Shown piece after piece: positions 1 through 10,100 of a DNA stretch of 64,000 bases (within the stretch, counting starts at the first letter, position 1; every line of letters starts with the position of its first letter). Source of the DNA: Paenibacillus sp. FSL R7-0204 (GTDB taxonomy: Bacteria; Bacillota; Bacilli; Paenibacillales; Paenibacillaceae); NCBI RefSeq assembly GCF_038002225.1, contig NZ_JBBOCA010000001.1, positions 1,116,001 through 1,180,000 of the forward strand. Direction: 5' to 3'. The notes beneath the pieces are model-generated. The model did no database searches. It had not been told where the DNA came from and saw nothing but the letters and a program-made list of their open reading frames with translations. The translations under genes were made by a program, and so were the position numbers.

Positions 1-1986
1 GATGGAGGAGGCGAGGAAGTAGGTCTGGTAATCGCCAAACACTTGGTTCAATCCCACGGCGGCGACTTTCATCTCATCTCAGACCTGGGAGCGGGAACCA
101 CCGTGATATTTACACTCCCCATCTTTTCGGAGCCTAACGGCTGTTCGGTTCACCTTCCTGAGGAAGGCATAGCTGCAGATACATATGATATGACGGACCC
201 GGCTGCAGAACACAATCTGCCTAATGATGCTGGATATTCTCAGAAAACGTTTATTCTCATTGTTGATGATGAGCCAATTAATGCTCAAGCTTTGCTCAAC
301 TTTCTGTCATCTGAGCAATATCTGGTTATGTTCGCATTAAGCGGGAGTGAGGCCATTGAGCTGATCAATAAAGGATTTGAGCCTGATCTGATTATATCGG
401 ATATTATGATGCCGCAGATGTCAGGATTTGAACTCTCCCAACGATTGAGGCAGATGTATTCTCCTAGAGATCTGCCAATCATTATGTTGGCTTCCTCCAA
501 TCTTGAGCAAGACCTGGCAAAGGGCCTGGATGCCGGAGTAAACGATTATTTAGTCAAACCCGTGTCAAAGCAGGAGCTGTTGGCACGTATAAAAATGCAT
601 ACCCAGTTAACCAAGAGCAACAAAAATATAGAACTTATGCTATCTGAAAGAATAAGTAGAATCAGAAACATGTTAGATCATGCGGGACAAGGATTCTTGC
701 AATTTGAAGACGATCTTCAGGTTCAAGCGGACTACAGCCGGGAATGCCTGGCGATATTCGGTTTTTCTATTGAACAGTATGATTTCCCCAGATTAATTTG
801 CCCGCATCATGCGGAGAATCAACAATTTGTTAGGGATCTTCTTAAGAAGCTTTTTCATTCACAACTTAAAAAAAATCAGTTAGATACCTATCTTACCCTA
901 TTGCCGGATACGTATGAAGTAGATGATCTGCTCTATAGAATTCAGTACCGGTTCTTTACTTGCAAACAGACAAATAAAAAGATTTGCCTAGTTACCATCA
1001 AGGACATCACCCAGCAACGATTGTTGGAGCAGCAGCTGGAAAAGGAACGGCAGCAATTGAGAATGATAGTACAGGTAAGAAGCAATCATAATCTCTTTTG
1101 TGATTATTTACAGCAATACCGTGAGTACTCCCTTTCTCTAAACTACCTGATTGAAGGCAGACACGAATTGTTGTTAGAGGAGGTGATGGGGATATATAAG
1201 ACCATACATACGTTCAAAGGATATTTTAAATCATTTCATATGCATACAAGTTCATCCAATATTTACGAGATGGAGAAACGATTATATGAATTCACAAGGA
1301 GAGCACATAAGGAGCAAGGCGATTTAACAACAATAATAGATGAATTGAAATTATTTGATACATGGATTCAGAAGGATATGGAGCTGCTTGAAGAAATTTT
1401 TGGGGAAACCTTCTTGGAGCAGGCGCATGTGTCTGGGAATGAAACAACAAGCTTAAAAAGTATTTCAGAGGTAACAGATTTAAATTCAAAAGAATTGTTA
1501 ACACTGGCAAGAGAAATTGGCAAGAACATAAATCCGTTAGTCGTTACAGGCGCGGATATTGAAATTAATGTGGACCTTCACCGCGGAATCTCACAAATCC
1601 TGACCCATCTGCTGCGAAACTGTATTGTGCATGGAATTGAGATTTCGGGTGAGCGGATAAGCAGGGGCAAGAGCCCTTACGGCACCATTCAATGTCATTT
1701 TTCACTACACCACGATAATGAAAGGCTTCACTGCATAATTATGGATGACGGACAAGGCATTCGAGAAGACTTAGTCAAAAATATTTTTGAAGAAGGTGTT
1801 ACAACGAGCTTTGGGCTGAATTCTTATGCTGGTCATGGGCTCGGGTTATCAGTAGTCAAAGAATTGATTGAACGGCTAAATGGTTCTATTACAGTGATCA
1901 CCGAACCGGGTGCAGGAACAGAAATGCTGATAGACCTTCCGTACCTTATTCATGATTATTCAAGGCGAAAGCTTAACGTATATTAA
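1..1986 (+). CDS. hybrid sensor histidine kinase with CheA-like C-terminus (5' truncated by window)
   Basis: The frame is open from base 1, and the first codons (DGGGEEVGLVIAK) already lie in a histidine-kinase ATPase domain, so the true start is upstream of the window. An apparent TTG start at 43 is inside that domain. Domains in order: end of a HATPase domain (to about 120), a receiver domain (about 250-600; VDDEP acidic pocket, phospho-acceptor Asp at 400-402 in SDIMMPQ, conserved Lys in VKPVS), a PAS-like or linker region with a coiled coil (about 640-1060), an Hpt-like helical segment with a candidate phospho-His at 1207-1209 (IHTFKG), and a second ATPase domain of CheA type (about 1560-1950; N-box HLLRNCIVHGIE, G-boxes DDGQGI and GHGLGLSVV). 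This suggests a multistep phosphorelay protein. A terminator follows. Its position upstream of the NRPS locus makes a regulatory link possible but unproven. Confidence 0.85.
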   Translation, partial: DGGGEEVGLVIAKHLVQSHGGDFHLISDLGAGTTVIFTLPIFSEPNGCSVHLPEEGIAADTYDMTDPAAEHNLPNDAGYSQKTFILIVDDEPINAQALLNFLSSEQYLVMFALSGSEAIELINKGFEPDLIISDIMMPQMSGFELSQRLRQMYSPRDLPIIMLASSNLEQDLAKGLDAGVNDYLVKPVSKQELLARIKMHTQLTKSNKNIELMLSERISRIRNMLDHAGQGFLQFEDDLQVQADYSRECLAIFGFSIEQYDFPRLICPHHAENQQFVRDLLKKLFHSQLKKNQLDTYLTLLPDTYEVDDLLYRIQYRFFTCKQTNKKICLVTIKDITQQRLLEQQLEKERQQLRMIVQVRSNHNLFCDYLQQYREYSLSLNYLIEGRHELLLEEVMGIYKTIHTFKGYFKSFHMHTSSSNIYEMEKRLYEFTRRAHKEQGDLTTIIDELKLFDTWIQKDMELLEEIFGETFLEQAHVSGNETTSLKSISEVTDLNSKELLTLAREIGKNINPLVVTGADIEINVDLHRGISQILTHLLRNCIVHGIEISGERISRGKSPYGTIQCHFSLHHDNERLHCIIMDDGQGIREDLVKNIFEEGVTTSFGLNSYAGHGLGLSVVKELIERLNGSITVITEPGAGTEMLIDLPYLIHDYSRRKLNVY

Positions 1987-1999
1987 AAAATTTCAAATA

Positions 2000-2033
2000 A
2001 GAGAGTGGGAGAATATCCTGCTTTCTTTTTTTT
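2000..2033 (+). terminator. Rho-independent terminator after the hybrid kinase
   Basis: The 11-nt arms at 2000-2010 and 2016-2026 pair fully if G-U wobbles are allowed. The loop is 5 nt and the run of T extends to 2033. It closes the kinase transcript and separates it from the biosynthetic locus. Confidence 0.75.
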
Positions 2034-2087
2034 ATGGAGTCTTCCGAAGCATCCATTCTACCGAAAGAGGTCGAATTTCCAGCCTAA

Positions 2088-2149
2088 TTGTCCATTTTTA
2101 GTCCTATCTGGACAAAGGGGTTATTTATACCTACTTCTCCCTTTATAGT
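2088..2149 (+). promoter_or_regulatory. candidate activator-dependent promoter of the NRPS-PKS operon
   Basis: TTGTCC at 2088-2093 and GGACAA at 2110-2115 form a perfect inverted repeat with a 16-nt spacer. A smaller inner repeat (GTCC/GGAC, 2101-2104 and 2110-2113) shares its right arm. TATAGT at 2144-2149 is a 5/6 match to a -10 box, but there is no good -35 box 16-18 nt upstream. That pattern fits a promoter needing an activator bound at about -40 to -68. The assignment is inferred from sequence alone. Confidence 0.35.
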
Positions 2150-2207
2150 TAGTACATTGGGAACGTAATACAGATTTTTCTGGAAAGAGGGAGGAGGTCA
2201 CTGGTAT

Positions 2208-2930
2208 ATGAAGTTATTTTGCTTTTCTTATGCAGGCGGCTCGGCCATGTTTTACGGGAATTGGAAGGATTATTTTCAAGGCGTGGTATCCGTTATTCCA
2301 ATGGAATTGCCAGGTAGAGGCAGCCGTTTTACAGAACCGTTATGCCGCAGTATTGAGGAAATGGTGGATGATGCCTTTAATAAGGTTCGGAGGCAGCTGG
2401 ATGGCTCTGCGTACATATTATTTGGTCACAGTATGGGGACTATTGTCGTTACTGAGCTCATTAACAGGTTATTGCTTGCAGGATACTATGAACCTCAGCA
2501 TGTATTTCTCTCCGGGAGATTTCCGCCACATTTGGGTACTAAACGTCCTATAAGTGAATTCCCTGAAGAGCAGTTCATCGACGAAATCTACCGGATAGGA
2601 GGAACTCCACGGGAGCTTATTGAGAACAAGGAGTTATTTCAGATGTTCATCCCGATTTTGCGGGCCGATTATAGAGCGTTAGAAACATATTCATATAGAG
2701 ATAGGGGCTTTCTCTGGAACTCGGATATCACTGTATTAACTGGGAAGGAGGATGCAACACTTACCGAATCCGATAACAAAGCCTGGAAGAACTATACTCT
2801 TGGAAGCTGTAGCTTCATCGAATTCCCGGGAGGGCATTTCTATCTTTTTGAGCAAGCCAAGAGCGTTACAACATTAATTAATGAGACACTGCTGAGCAGA
2901 AAATATGCTGAAAGGAGTATGAGTTACTAA
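2208..2930 (+). CDS. type II thioesterase, first gene of the NRPS-PKS operon
   Basis: This 240-residue alpha/beta-hydrolase resembles the GrsT/SrfA-D family of proofreading thioesterases. The N-terminus LFCFSYAGGSAMFY is typical. The nucleophile is Ser75 in GHSMG, and the catalytic His is in GGHFYLFE near residue 210. Such enzymes remove misprimed or stalled acyl groups from carrier-protein phosphopantetheine arms in the cytoplasm. A strong GGGAGGAGG site precedes the ATG. The stop codon overlaps the start of the next gene by one base (TAATG), which indicates translational coupling and one operon. A second type II thioesterase lies at 19333-20115. Confidence 0.9.
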   Translation: MKLFCFSYAGGSAMFYGNWKDYFQGVVSVIPMELPGRGSRFTEPLCRSIEEMVDDAFNKVRRQLDGSAYILFGHSMGTIVVTELINRLLLAGYYEPQHVFLSGRFPPHLGTKRPISEFPEEQFIDEIYRIGGTPRELIENKELFQMFIPILRADYRALETYSYRDRGFLWNSDITVLTGKEDATLTESDNKAWKNYTLGSCSFIEFPGGHFYLFEQAKSVTTLINETLLSRKYAERSMSY

Positions 2931-4135
2931 TGAGAACAATAACTGCGCATAAAAAAGAAACCGCACCACTGAATTATCTTACGGATGAGGAGAAGAAGTT
3001 TCAGAATCATGTAAAGCATTTTGCCCAGACAGAAGTTAGCCCGCTTATCCATCAAATGGATAATGATGCGAAGATGGATAAAGGACTTACAAACAGTCTG
3101 TTTACAGAAGGGCTGATGAATATAGAAATTCCTGAGGCGTATGGGGGATCAGCACATCCCTTTTTCTATTCGATCCTGGCGATTGAGGAAATGGCAATTG
3201 TTGATCCGGCAGTAGCCGTCTTTATCGATGTGCATAATACACTGGTAGTTAATGCATTTATACGCTGGGGAACCGAGTCGCAGAAAGAAAGGTTTTTGCC
3301 AAGATTGGCGAACGGCACTGTAGGTGCATTCTCCATTACGGAAGAAGAAGCGGGCAGTGATGCGGCCTCTTTGACCTGTCGGGCAGAGAAGGTAGACAAC
3401 GGGTATATTTTGAACGGTAAAAAACACTGGGTAACCAATGCGGCTGAAGCCGAATTGTTCATCATGTTCGCGAAGGTTCCTTCCTCCAATCCAGCACAGT
3501 CATCCAGCAGCGGGCATTTAACCGCATTCATCATTGACAAGAACGTATCTGAAGGAATAACTGTTTGTGAGCCGCAATTAAAAATGGGAATCCGGGCAAG
3601 CTCCACCTGCGACATGATTATGGATAATGTGTTTGTACCCGATGAGAATGTTTTGGGTTCTCGAAGCAAAGGGCTAATGATCCTGCTTGAGACGTTGTCA
3701 GATGGAAGAATTGGTATAAGTGCTCAAATGTTAGGCCTTGCGCAAGGCGCTTTTGATGAAGCTGTGAAATATTCAGGAGAACGAATTCAATTTGGAGAAT
3801 ATATCTCCACTTATCAGGGGGTACACTTTCCTCTTGCTCAGCTGGCAACGGAAATTCAGGCAGTTCGATTAATGATCTACAATGCGGTGCGGATGAAACA
3901 AGCTAAATGTAACTTTAGAGAGCTTGTCCTTCATTCAAGCATGGTTAAGCTGTACGCTTCTCAGGTGGCGGAAAGAGCTGCCTCGCAATGCCTGGAGATT
4001 ATTGGCGGGAAGGGATACATGAAAGGAAATGTATTAGAAAAGTTATATAGAGATGCTAAAATCGGAACGATTTATGAAGGCACATCGAATATACAGCTTA
4101 GTAATATAGCAAGGCATTATGTGAAAATTAAATAG
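2930..4135 (+). CDS. acyl-CoA dehydrogenase family flavoprotein
   Basis: The 401-residue protein has the full acyl-CoA dehydrogenase fold: helical N-terminal domain, the FAD/substrate motif FSITEEEAGSDAA and GKKHWVTNA in the middle domain, and a C-terminal helical bundle with LEIIGGKGYMK. The probable catalytic base is Glu383 in YEGTSNIQ. Family members introduce an alpha,beta double bond into acyl thioesters using FAD. It is coupled to the upstream thioesterase and ends 15 nt before the FAAL-containing NRPS. It may therefore desaturate the fatty-acyl starter on the loading ACP or as its CoA ester; that substrate is an inference. Confidence 0.9.
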   Translation: MRTITAHKKETAPLNYLTDEEKKFQNHVKHFAQTEVSPLIHQMDNDAKMDKGLTNSLFTEGLMNIEIPEAYGGSAHPFFYSILAIEEMAIVDPAVAVFIDVHNTLVVNAFIRWGTESQKERFLPRLANGTVGAFSITEEEAGSDAASLTCRAEKVDNGYILNGKKHWVTNAAEAELFIMFAKVPSSNPAQSSSSGHLTAFIIDKNVSEGITVCEPQLKMGIRASSTCDMIMDNVFVPDENVLGSRSKGLMILLETLSDGRIGISAQMLGLAQGAFDEAVKYSGERIQFGEYISTYQGVHFPLAQLATEIQAVRLMIYNAVRMKQAKCNFRELVLHSSMVKLYASQVAERAASQCLEIIGGKGYMKGNVLEKLYRDAKIGTIYEGTSNIQLSNIARHYVKIK

Positions 4136-4150
4136 TGGAGGGTATATTGC

Positions 4151-7100
4151 ATGAGAGACTTATATGCTGTGGTCCAAGCGTCGGATACTCTTGATTCTGA
4201 GGAATTGAAAAAGAACTCAACAATTGTCGAGATACTGCAAAAACGTGCAGCGATCCACCCGGATCAACCAGCTTTTTGTTTTCTCACATATTTGAGTGAC
4301 AAAAGACAGGAGCATACGCTGAACTTTAAACAACTGGATACAGGAGCACGCAAGGTAGCTGCTTATATGCAAAGCTTGGGGTTGTCCGGGAAACGGGCCA
4401 TTCTAATGTATCCGGATGGTTTGGATTTTATTGTCGCTTTTTTGGGTTGTCTTTACGCGGGAGTAACTGCCGTCCCTCTCTATCATTTCATTACCAGAAG
4501 AAAGTCTGACCGGATGTTGTCTATCATAGAGGATTGTGATCCCCAAATCTTTATGAGCGATAGCAAGCGCATTTCAACGATCAAAAAATTTACCGATAAT
4601 CAATTCTCCGGCACAACCTTTAATTGGTTAACAGTGGAACAGGCGGAGGAAGTGAATCCGGACGATTTCAAGCCAATGAACTACCAGCGAGATGAACTGG
4701 CTTACCTGCAGTATACTTCAGGCTCCACCTCTACACCTAAGGGAGTCATGATCACGCATAACAACATCATGCACAATATGGATGTTAACCAATGGAGCTT
4801 TGACCTTACACAGGATTCCATTGGCGTGTCATGGATTCCTCATTATCATGATATGGGACTTGTGCTCACGATCTTACAGCCCATTTATTCAGGATATCGC
4901 CAAGTCTTCATGCAGCCGGCAGATTTCGTATCAAGACCGTTCCGGTTTTTGAAAGCGATATCCGATTTTAAGGGTACCATGACACTTATGCCCAACTTTG
5001 CCTATGAACATTGCGTTCTCCATGTTACAGCCGAACAGAAGCAGGAGCTAGATTTATCCAGCATTGTTATAGCCATTAACGGTGCTGAACCTGTTCAATA
5101 TTCTACTCTGGAAGTGTTCAATCAGGCCTTCCAAGTATGCGGCTGGAAGGAGAATGCTATGGCCCCTGCATGGGGGCTGGCAGAGGTGACACTTACGGTA
5201 ACAGCCCATAAGCCGACGGGTGGTCCGGTCCGGGTATTGGATGTAGATCAATATAAGCTTGAGCAGAATATCGCTGAACCGGCCGGCAAGGATTCAGGTA
5301 CGATACGTTACTGCAGTGTGGGAGCAGCGAGAGCGGATACACAGGTGGTGATTGTTAACCCTGATACCCTGACAGAGTGTCCCGAGGGGCATGTCGGAGA
5401 GCTTTGGGTATCATCAGATAGCGTCGCTATTGGATATTGGAATAAACCTGAGAGCACTAACGATACGTTCGCAGCTTATTTGGCTGTAACGGGAGAAGGG
5501 CCTTTTATGCGTACAGGCGACTTGGGTTTTGTATGGGAAGGGCAGCTATATATTAGCGGCAGAATAAAAGACGTAATTATTATCCGGGGTTCGAACTATT
5601 ATCCAAATGATATTGAGTTTACGGCAGCCCATTGCCATCCCCAGCTTGTACCTAACAGCTGCGCAGCATTTGCTGTCACGGAGGGGAATCAGGAATGCTT
5701 ATATATCGCCCAAGAAATTAAACGGACGGAGACCAACCGGATAGATGCACTGGGGATCTGTGACAGCATACGTAAATCTGTTGCTGAAATTCATGGATTA
5801 CAAGTACAAGGGATCTTGTTATTGCGCTTTGGAGGGATACATAAGACATCCAGTGGAAAAGTTCAACGCAAGCAGTGTAAAGAAGCCTACTTGCAGGGTG
5901 AGCTTGATGTGTTGCATACCAGTATCGCCGGTCAGGACAATAATGATGTGACAGAACCATCCGCTGAATTAAAGCAAATCGAGAAGTGCCTCCTTGAGCT
6001 AGTTGGCAGTTCAACCCGTATAGACTGCAAGCAAGTCCGTATTACAAGCAGTATGGTGACTATGGGACTCGATTCAATGGCGATGATGATGCTCAAGCAA
6101 AAAATCGAAGATATGTTCCTGTGCCAGCTTGAACTGGCTGATCTATTCAACTGCACATTGGCGGAATTGGCATGTATTATTAAGGATTTCACCCATTCGA
6201 AAGAAGGGTCAATACATCCATTAGAGGATTTGGCAGCGCTCGGTTCTATTAAGGACGTAGAGAGTGAAACCTTCCCTTTGACGGAGCTTCAGAATGCCTA
6301 TTGGATGGGGCGTAATGAAGGATTTGAGATAGGTGGAATTGCCGCTCACGGGTACCTCGAAATAAAGGTGAAACGAATGGATGTGGATTATAAGCGATTA
6401 AACCTTGCATGGCAGAAAATTGTAAAGCGCCATGAAATGCTCAGAGCTATGATCACTTCAGACGGAAAACAGCTTATAGTAGATTCGAACTCAAGCTATG
6501 ATATTACTTACCACGATTTAAGTACACTGCATTCAACCCTTCAACAAGATCACTGCGAAGAAATAACACGCAAACTCAGTCATCAGGTTATCCCTCTGGA
6601 TACTTGGCCGATGTTTGAAATTCATCATAGCAAGCTAGGCCCACAGGAAAGTATTTTGCATTTCAGTATTGATCTAATGATTGCGGATATCTGGAGCATC
6701 AATCTGCTATTTAAAGAGTGGTACCAGACGTATGTAGATCTGGAAACATCGCTCAATGAATTAAATTACACCTTCCGGGATTATTGCCATGCGTTAGAGC
6801 TGCTTAAGGGAACTGAGTTATATCGGAAATCTGAGATTTATTGGAAAAATCGTGTGGAGCAGCTGCCTCAGGCCCCCGTCCTGCCATTGGTTAAGTCGTT
6901 AATGAATCTGGGTGAAATCAAATTCCATCACCGGAGTTACACACTTCCTTCACACCTGTGGAACAAGTTAAAGGAACAGTCTTCCTTACACGGAGTGACG
7001 CCCTCTGTAGTTATTCTTTCGGCGTACTCCAAAATACTCGGAATGTGGAGCCAATCGGCACAATATTCACTGAACTTGACGCTCTTTAACCGGCAGCCCC

Positions 7101-10100
7101 TTCATCCCGATATTCACCTGCTCGCTGGCGAGTTCACTTCAGTTCTGGTGTTTGGAGTAGACCTGGCACGAGCCGAATCCTTTGCGGACTATGCGCAACG
7201 GATACAGCGCCAACTGGCTGAAGATATGGATCACCGTTATTACAGTGGTGTTAATGTAGTTAGGGATCTTGGTCATAAGTGGGGGAAATCACCATATGAG
7301 TCTGTTCTACCGGTAGTCTTCACAAGTGCGATATCCAGCGAATCCTCCATGGTATTCGGTGGAGGCGACAATTTTTTTGGAAAGGTAGAGACCCAATCCC
7401 AGACGCCTCAGGTGTACCTGGATCACCAGGTGTATGAAGAGGGAGACGATTTGATTCTAAGCCTGGATGCCATAGAAGAATTGTTTCCAAATAAGATGCT
7501 GGATGATCTATTCCATGTGTACATTAAATACCTGGAGGAACTGGCCTTACATTCGGAGAGATGGAGCAGTCTGGACGGCGGTCTTCTGCCTGAGAAGCAG
7601 TTGGAGCGGAGAACTACGTATAACCGGACCGAAGCACAGTTGTCCGAAGTGCCTGATGAGATGCTGTACAGCCGGTTTGTGAAGCATGCGATTCAAAAGC
7701 CGGGGAATGCAGGAATCATTACATCTGCACGTACATTAACGTATGGGGAAATATTGAACGGTGCCAGTTTTATTGCAGCTTCATTAAAAGCACAGGGAGC
7801 TAGACCGAATGAATTAATTGCTGTATCTATGGAAAAATGCTGGGAACAAATCGTAGTTGTTCTGGGAGTTGTAATGGCAGGAGCCGCTTATGTGTGCATA
7901 GATCCTGCATTGCCTAAAGCGCGTCAAGAATATGTGATGGAGCATAGCAGTGTCAGGTTTATTTTCGCCCAACGCCTCCTTAAGGGCCTGCCTCCCGGCA
8001 TAACCTGTTGTGTCGTGGATGAGACTATTTTACAGGAGCAGGTCAAAATTGTAGAGACTGATGCCAGTCCGGATGATTTGGCCTATGTGTTATATACTTC
8101 GGGATCAACAGGACTGCCTAAAGGGGTGTCCATCTCTCACCGGGGAGCACTTAATACGATTCTGGATATTAATCATAAGTTTGAGATTCATGAAAAGGAT
8201 CGGATTTTGGCATTGTCTTCTCTCAGTTTTGACTTGTCGGTGTACGATATTTTTGGAATTCTCCTGGCGGGAGGAGCTATTGTTATCCCTGATCCGTCTA
8301 CGGAACGCAACCCTGCACATTGGTTAGAGATGATGAACCGGCATAAAGTTACGATTTGGAATTCGGTTCCATCCTTGATGGAGATGCTGGTGGAGACAGT
8401 AGAAGCGATGCGATGCAGCATCCAATTAAGGACGGTACTAATGAGTGGTGACTGGATTCCATTACATCTTCCTGAGCGTATTTGGCGGCTTGGGCCTGCT
8501 ACGGAAATTATCAGTCTCGGCGGAGCTACTGAAGCATCTATCTGGTCGATCTACCATCCTCTCCGTTATATAGATTCTTCTTGGAGCAGTATTCCGTACG
8601 GGAAACCTTTGTCCAATCAAAAGGTTTACGTGCTTCACCCGGATTTAAGTGATTGCCCGGAATGGGTGACAGGCGAATTGTACATTGGCGGTGCCGGAGT
8701 CGCTTTGAATTACTTTGGGGATCAGGAAAAGACGAAGAGGTCATTTGTGCAGCATCCTGTTACAGGTGAACGGATCTATAGAACAGGAGATTTAGGGCGT
8801 TTTCATCCTGAGGGTCATATCGAATTCCTGGGCCGTGAAGACTTCCAGATTAAGCTGGGCGGCTTCCGTATTGAACTGGGCGAAATCGAGAGCGTGATTC
8901 ATCAGCATCCGAAGGTAAGAAGAGCTGTAGTTAAGAAGGTCTTAGGTAAAGAAGGAAACGCCAGCTTAGCCTCCTATCTTGTTCTGCATTCAGCGGTTGA
9001 GTCAGAGGACATGGCAAAACAAGGCGGAGATGATTTCGGCCGCAATATGTCACAAGAGCTGCGGGACGACAGCTTCATTACTGACAAGCAGGAAAGGATT
9101 CTTTTTAAACTAAGCCACAAGGGACTTAGAGCGCCTGAAATGTTAATGCGTGAAGCCGGAGAAACGGGAGAACACACGATAATGCTGGAGGCGCAACCAT
9201 TCGATCATGACGATTATATTAAACGGTCCAGCTCCAGACGTTTTCTGGATACTCAGGTGTCTCTGCGGACTCTTTCCAGCTTCTTAGGGTGTCTGCAAGG
9301 CAGGGAAGTTGGGGATGCAGAACGTTTCCGCTATGGTTCGGCAGGACATTTATACCCTGTGCAGGTGTATTTATGTATTAAGGACAATAAGGTAGGTGGA
9401 TTAAGCGGAGGTACTTATTATTATCATCCTTTGGATCATACGCTGATTCCTCTCCGTACCTCCAAGGAAATGAATGGGGATCTGCATGTCATTGAGAATA
9501 GAATGATATACGAATCGGCGGCCTTTACGATTTTCCTGATAGGAAAGCTCCCGGCGATTGAACCCTTGTACGGCAAACGTTCCAGAGACTATTGCCTGAT
9601 TGAAGCGGGTCTAATCACACAGCTGCTGGAGACCTCTGGTATTCAGAACGAAATTGGAGTATGCCAAATCGGTGCATTAACCGATGAGCGTCGGGTTCCC
9701 GAACTATTGGCGTTGGATTCAGATCATATCCTTCTTCATACTTTATTGGCTGGAGGGGTTGATTATGCAGATCCGCTGCGGGGAGTTCCTACGGAAGCGA
9801 AAGACAACTTACCCATTGAGTCCTTCCCAGAACGAGTAGAAGAGGAAATTCGTAAATATTGTACTCAAAAGCTCCCGCATTATATGGTGCCTTCATCCTT
9901 TACATTTATGGACAGATTGCCGCTCACGCCGGTTGGCAAGGTCGATCTGAAGGCATTGCCGGAACCGGCAATTGAACGGCCAACGGATCAGGGCAACACG
10001 AACCCGGCAATGAATGAGATGGAAGCTCTAATCCATCGTATATTTTTCGCGAAATCAGGCATGAATGCCCAGCTTGATGTCCACAAAAGCTTCCTGGAGC

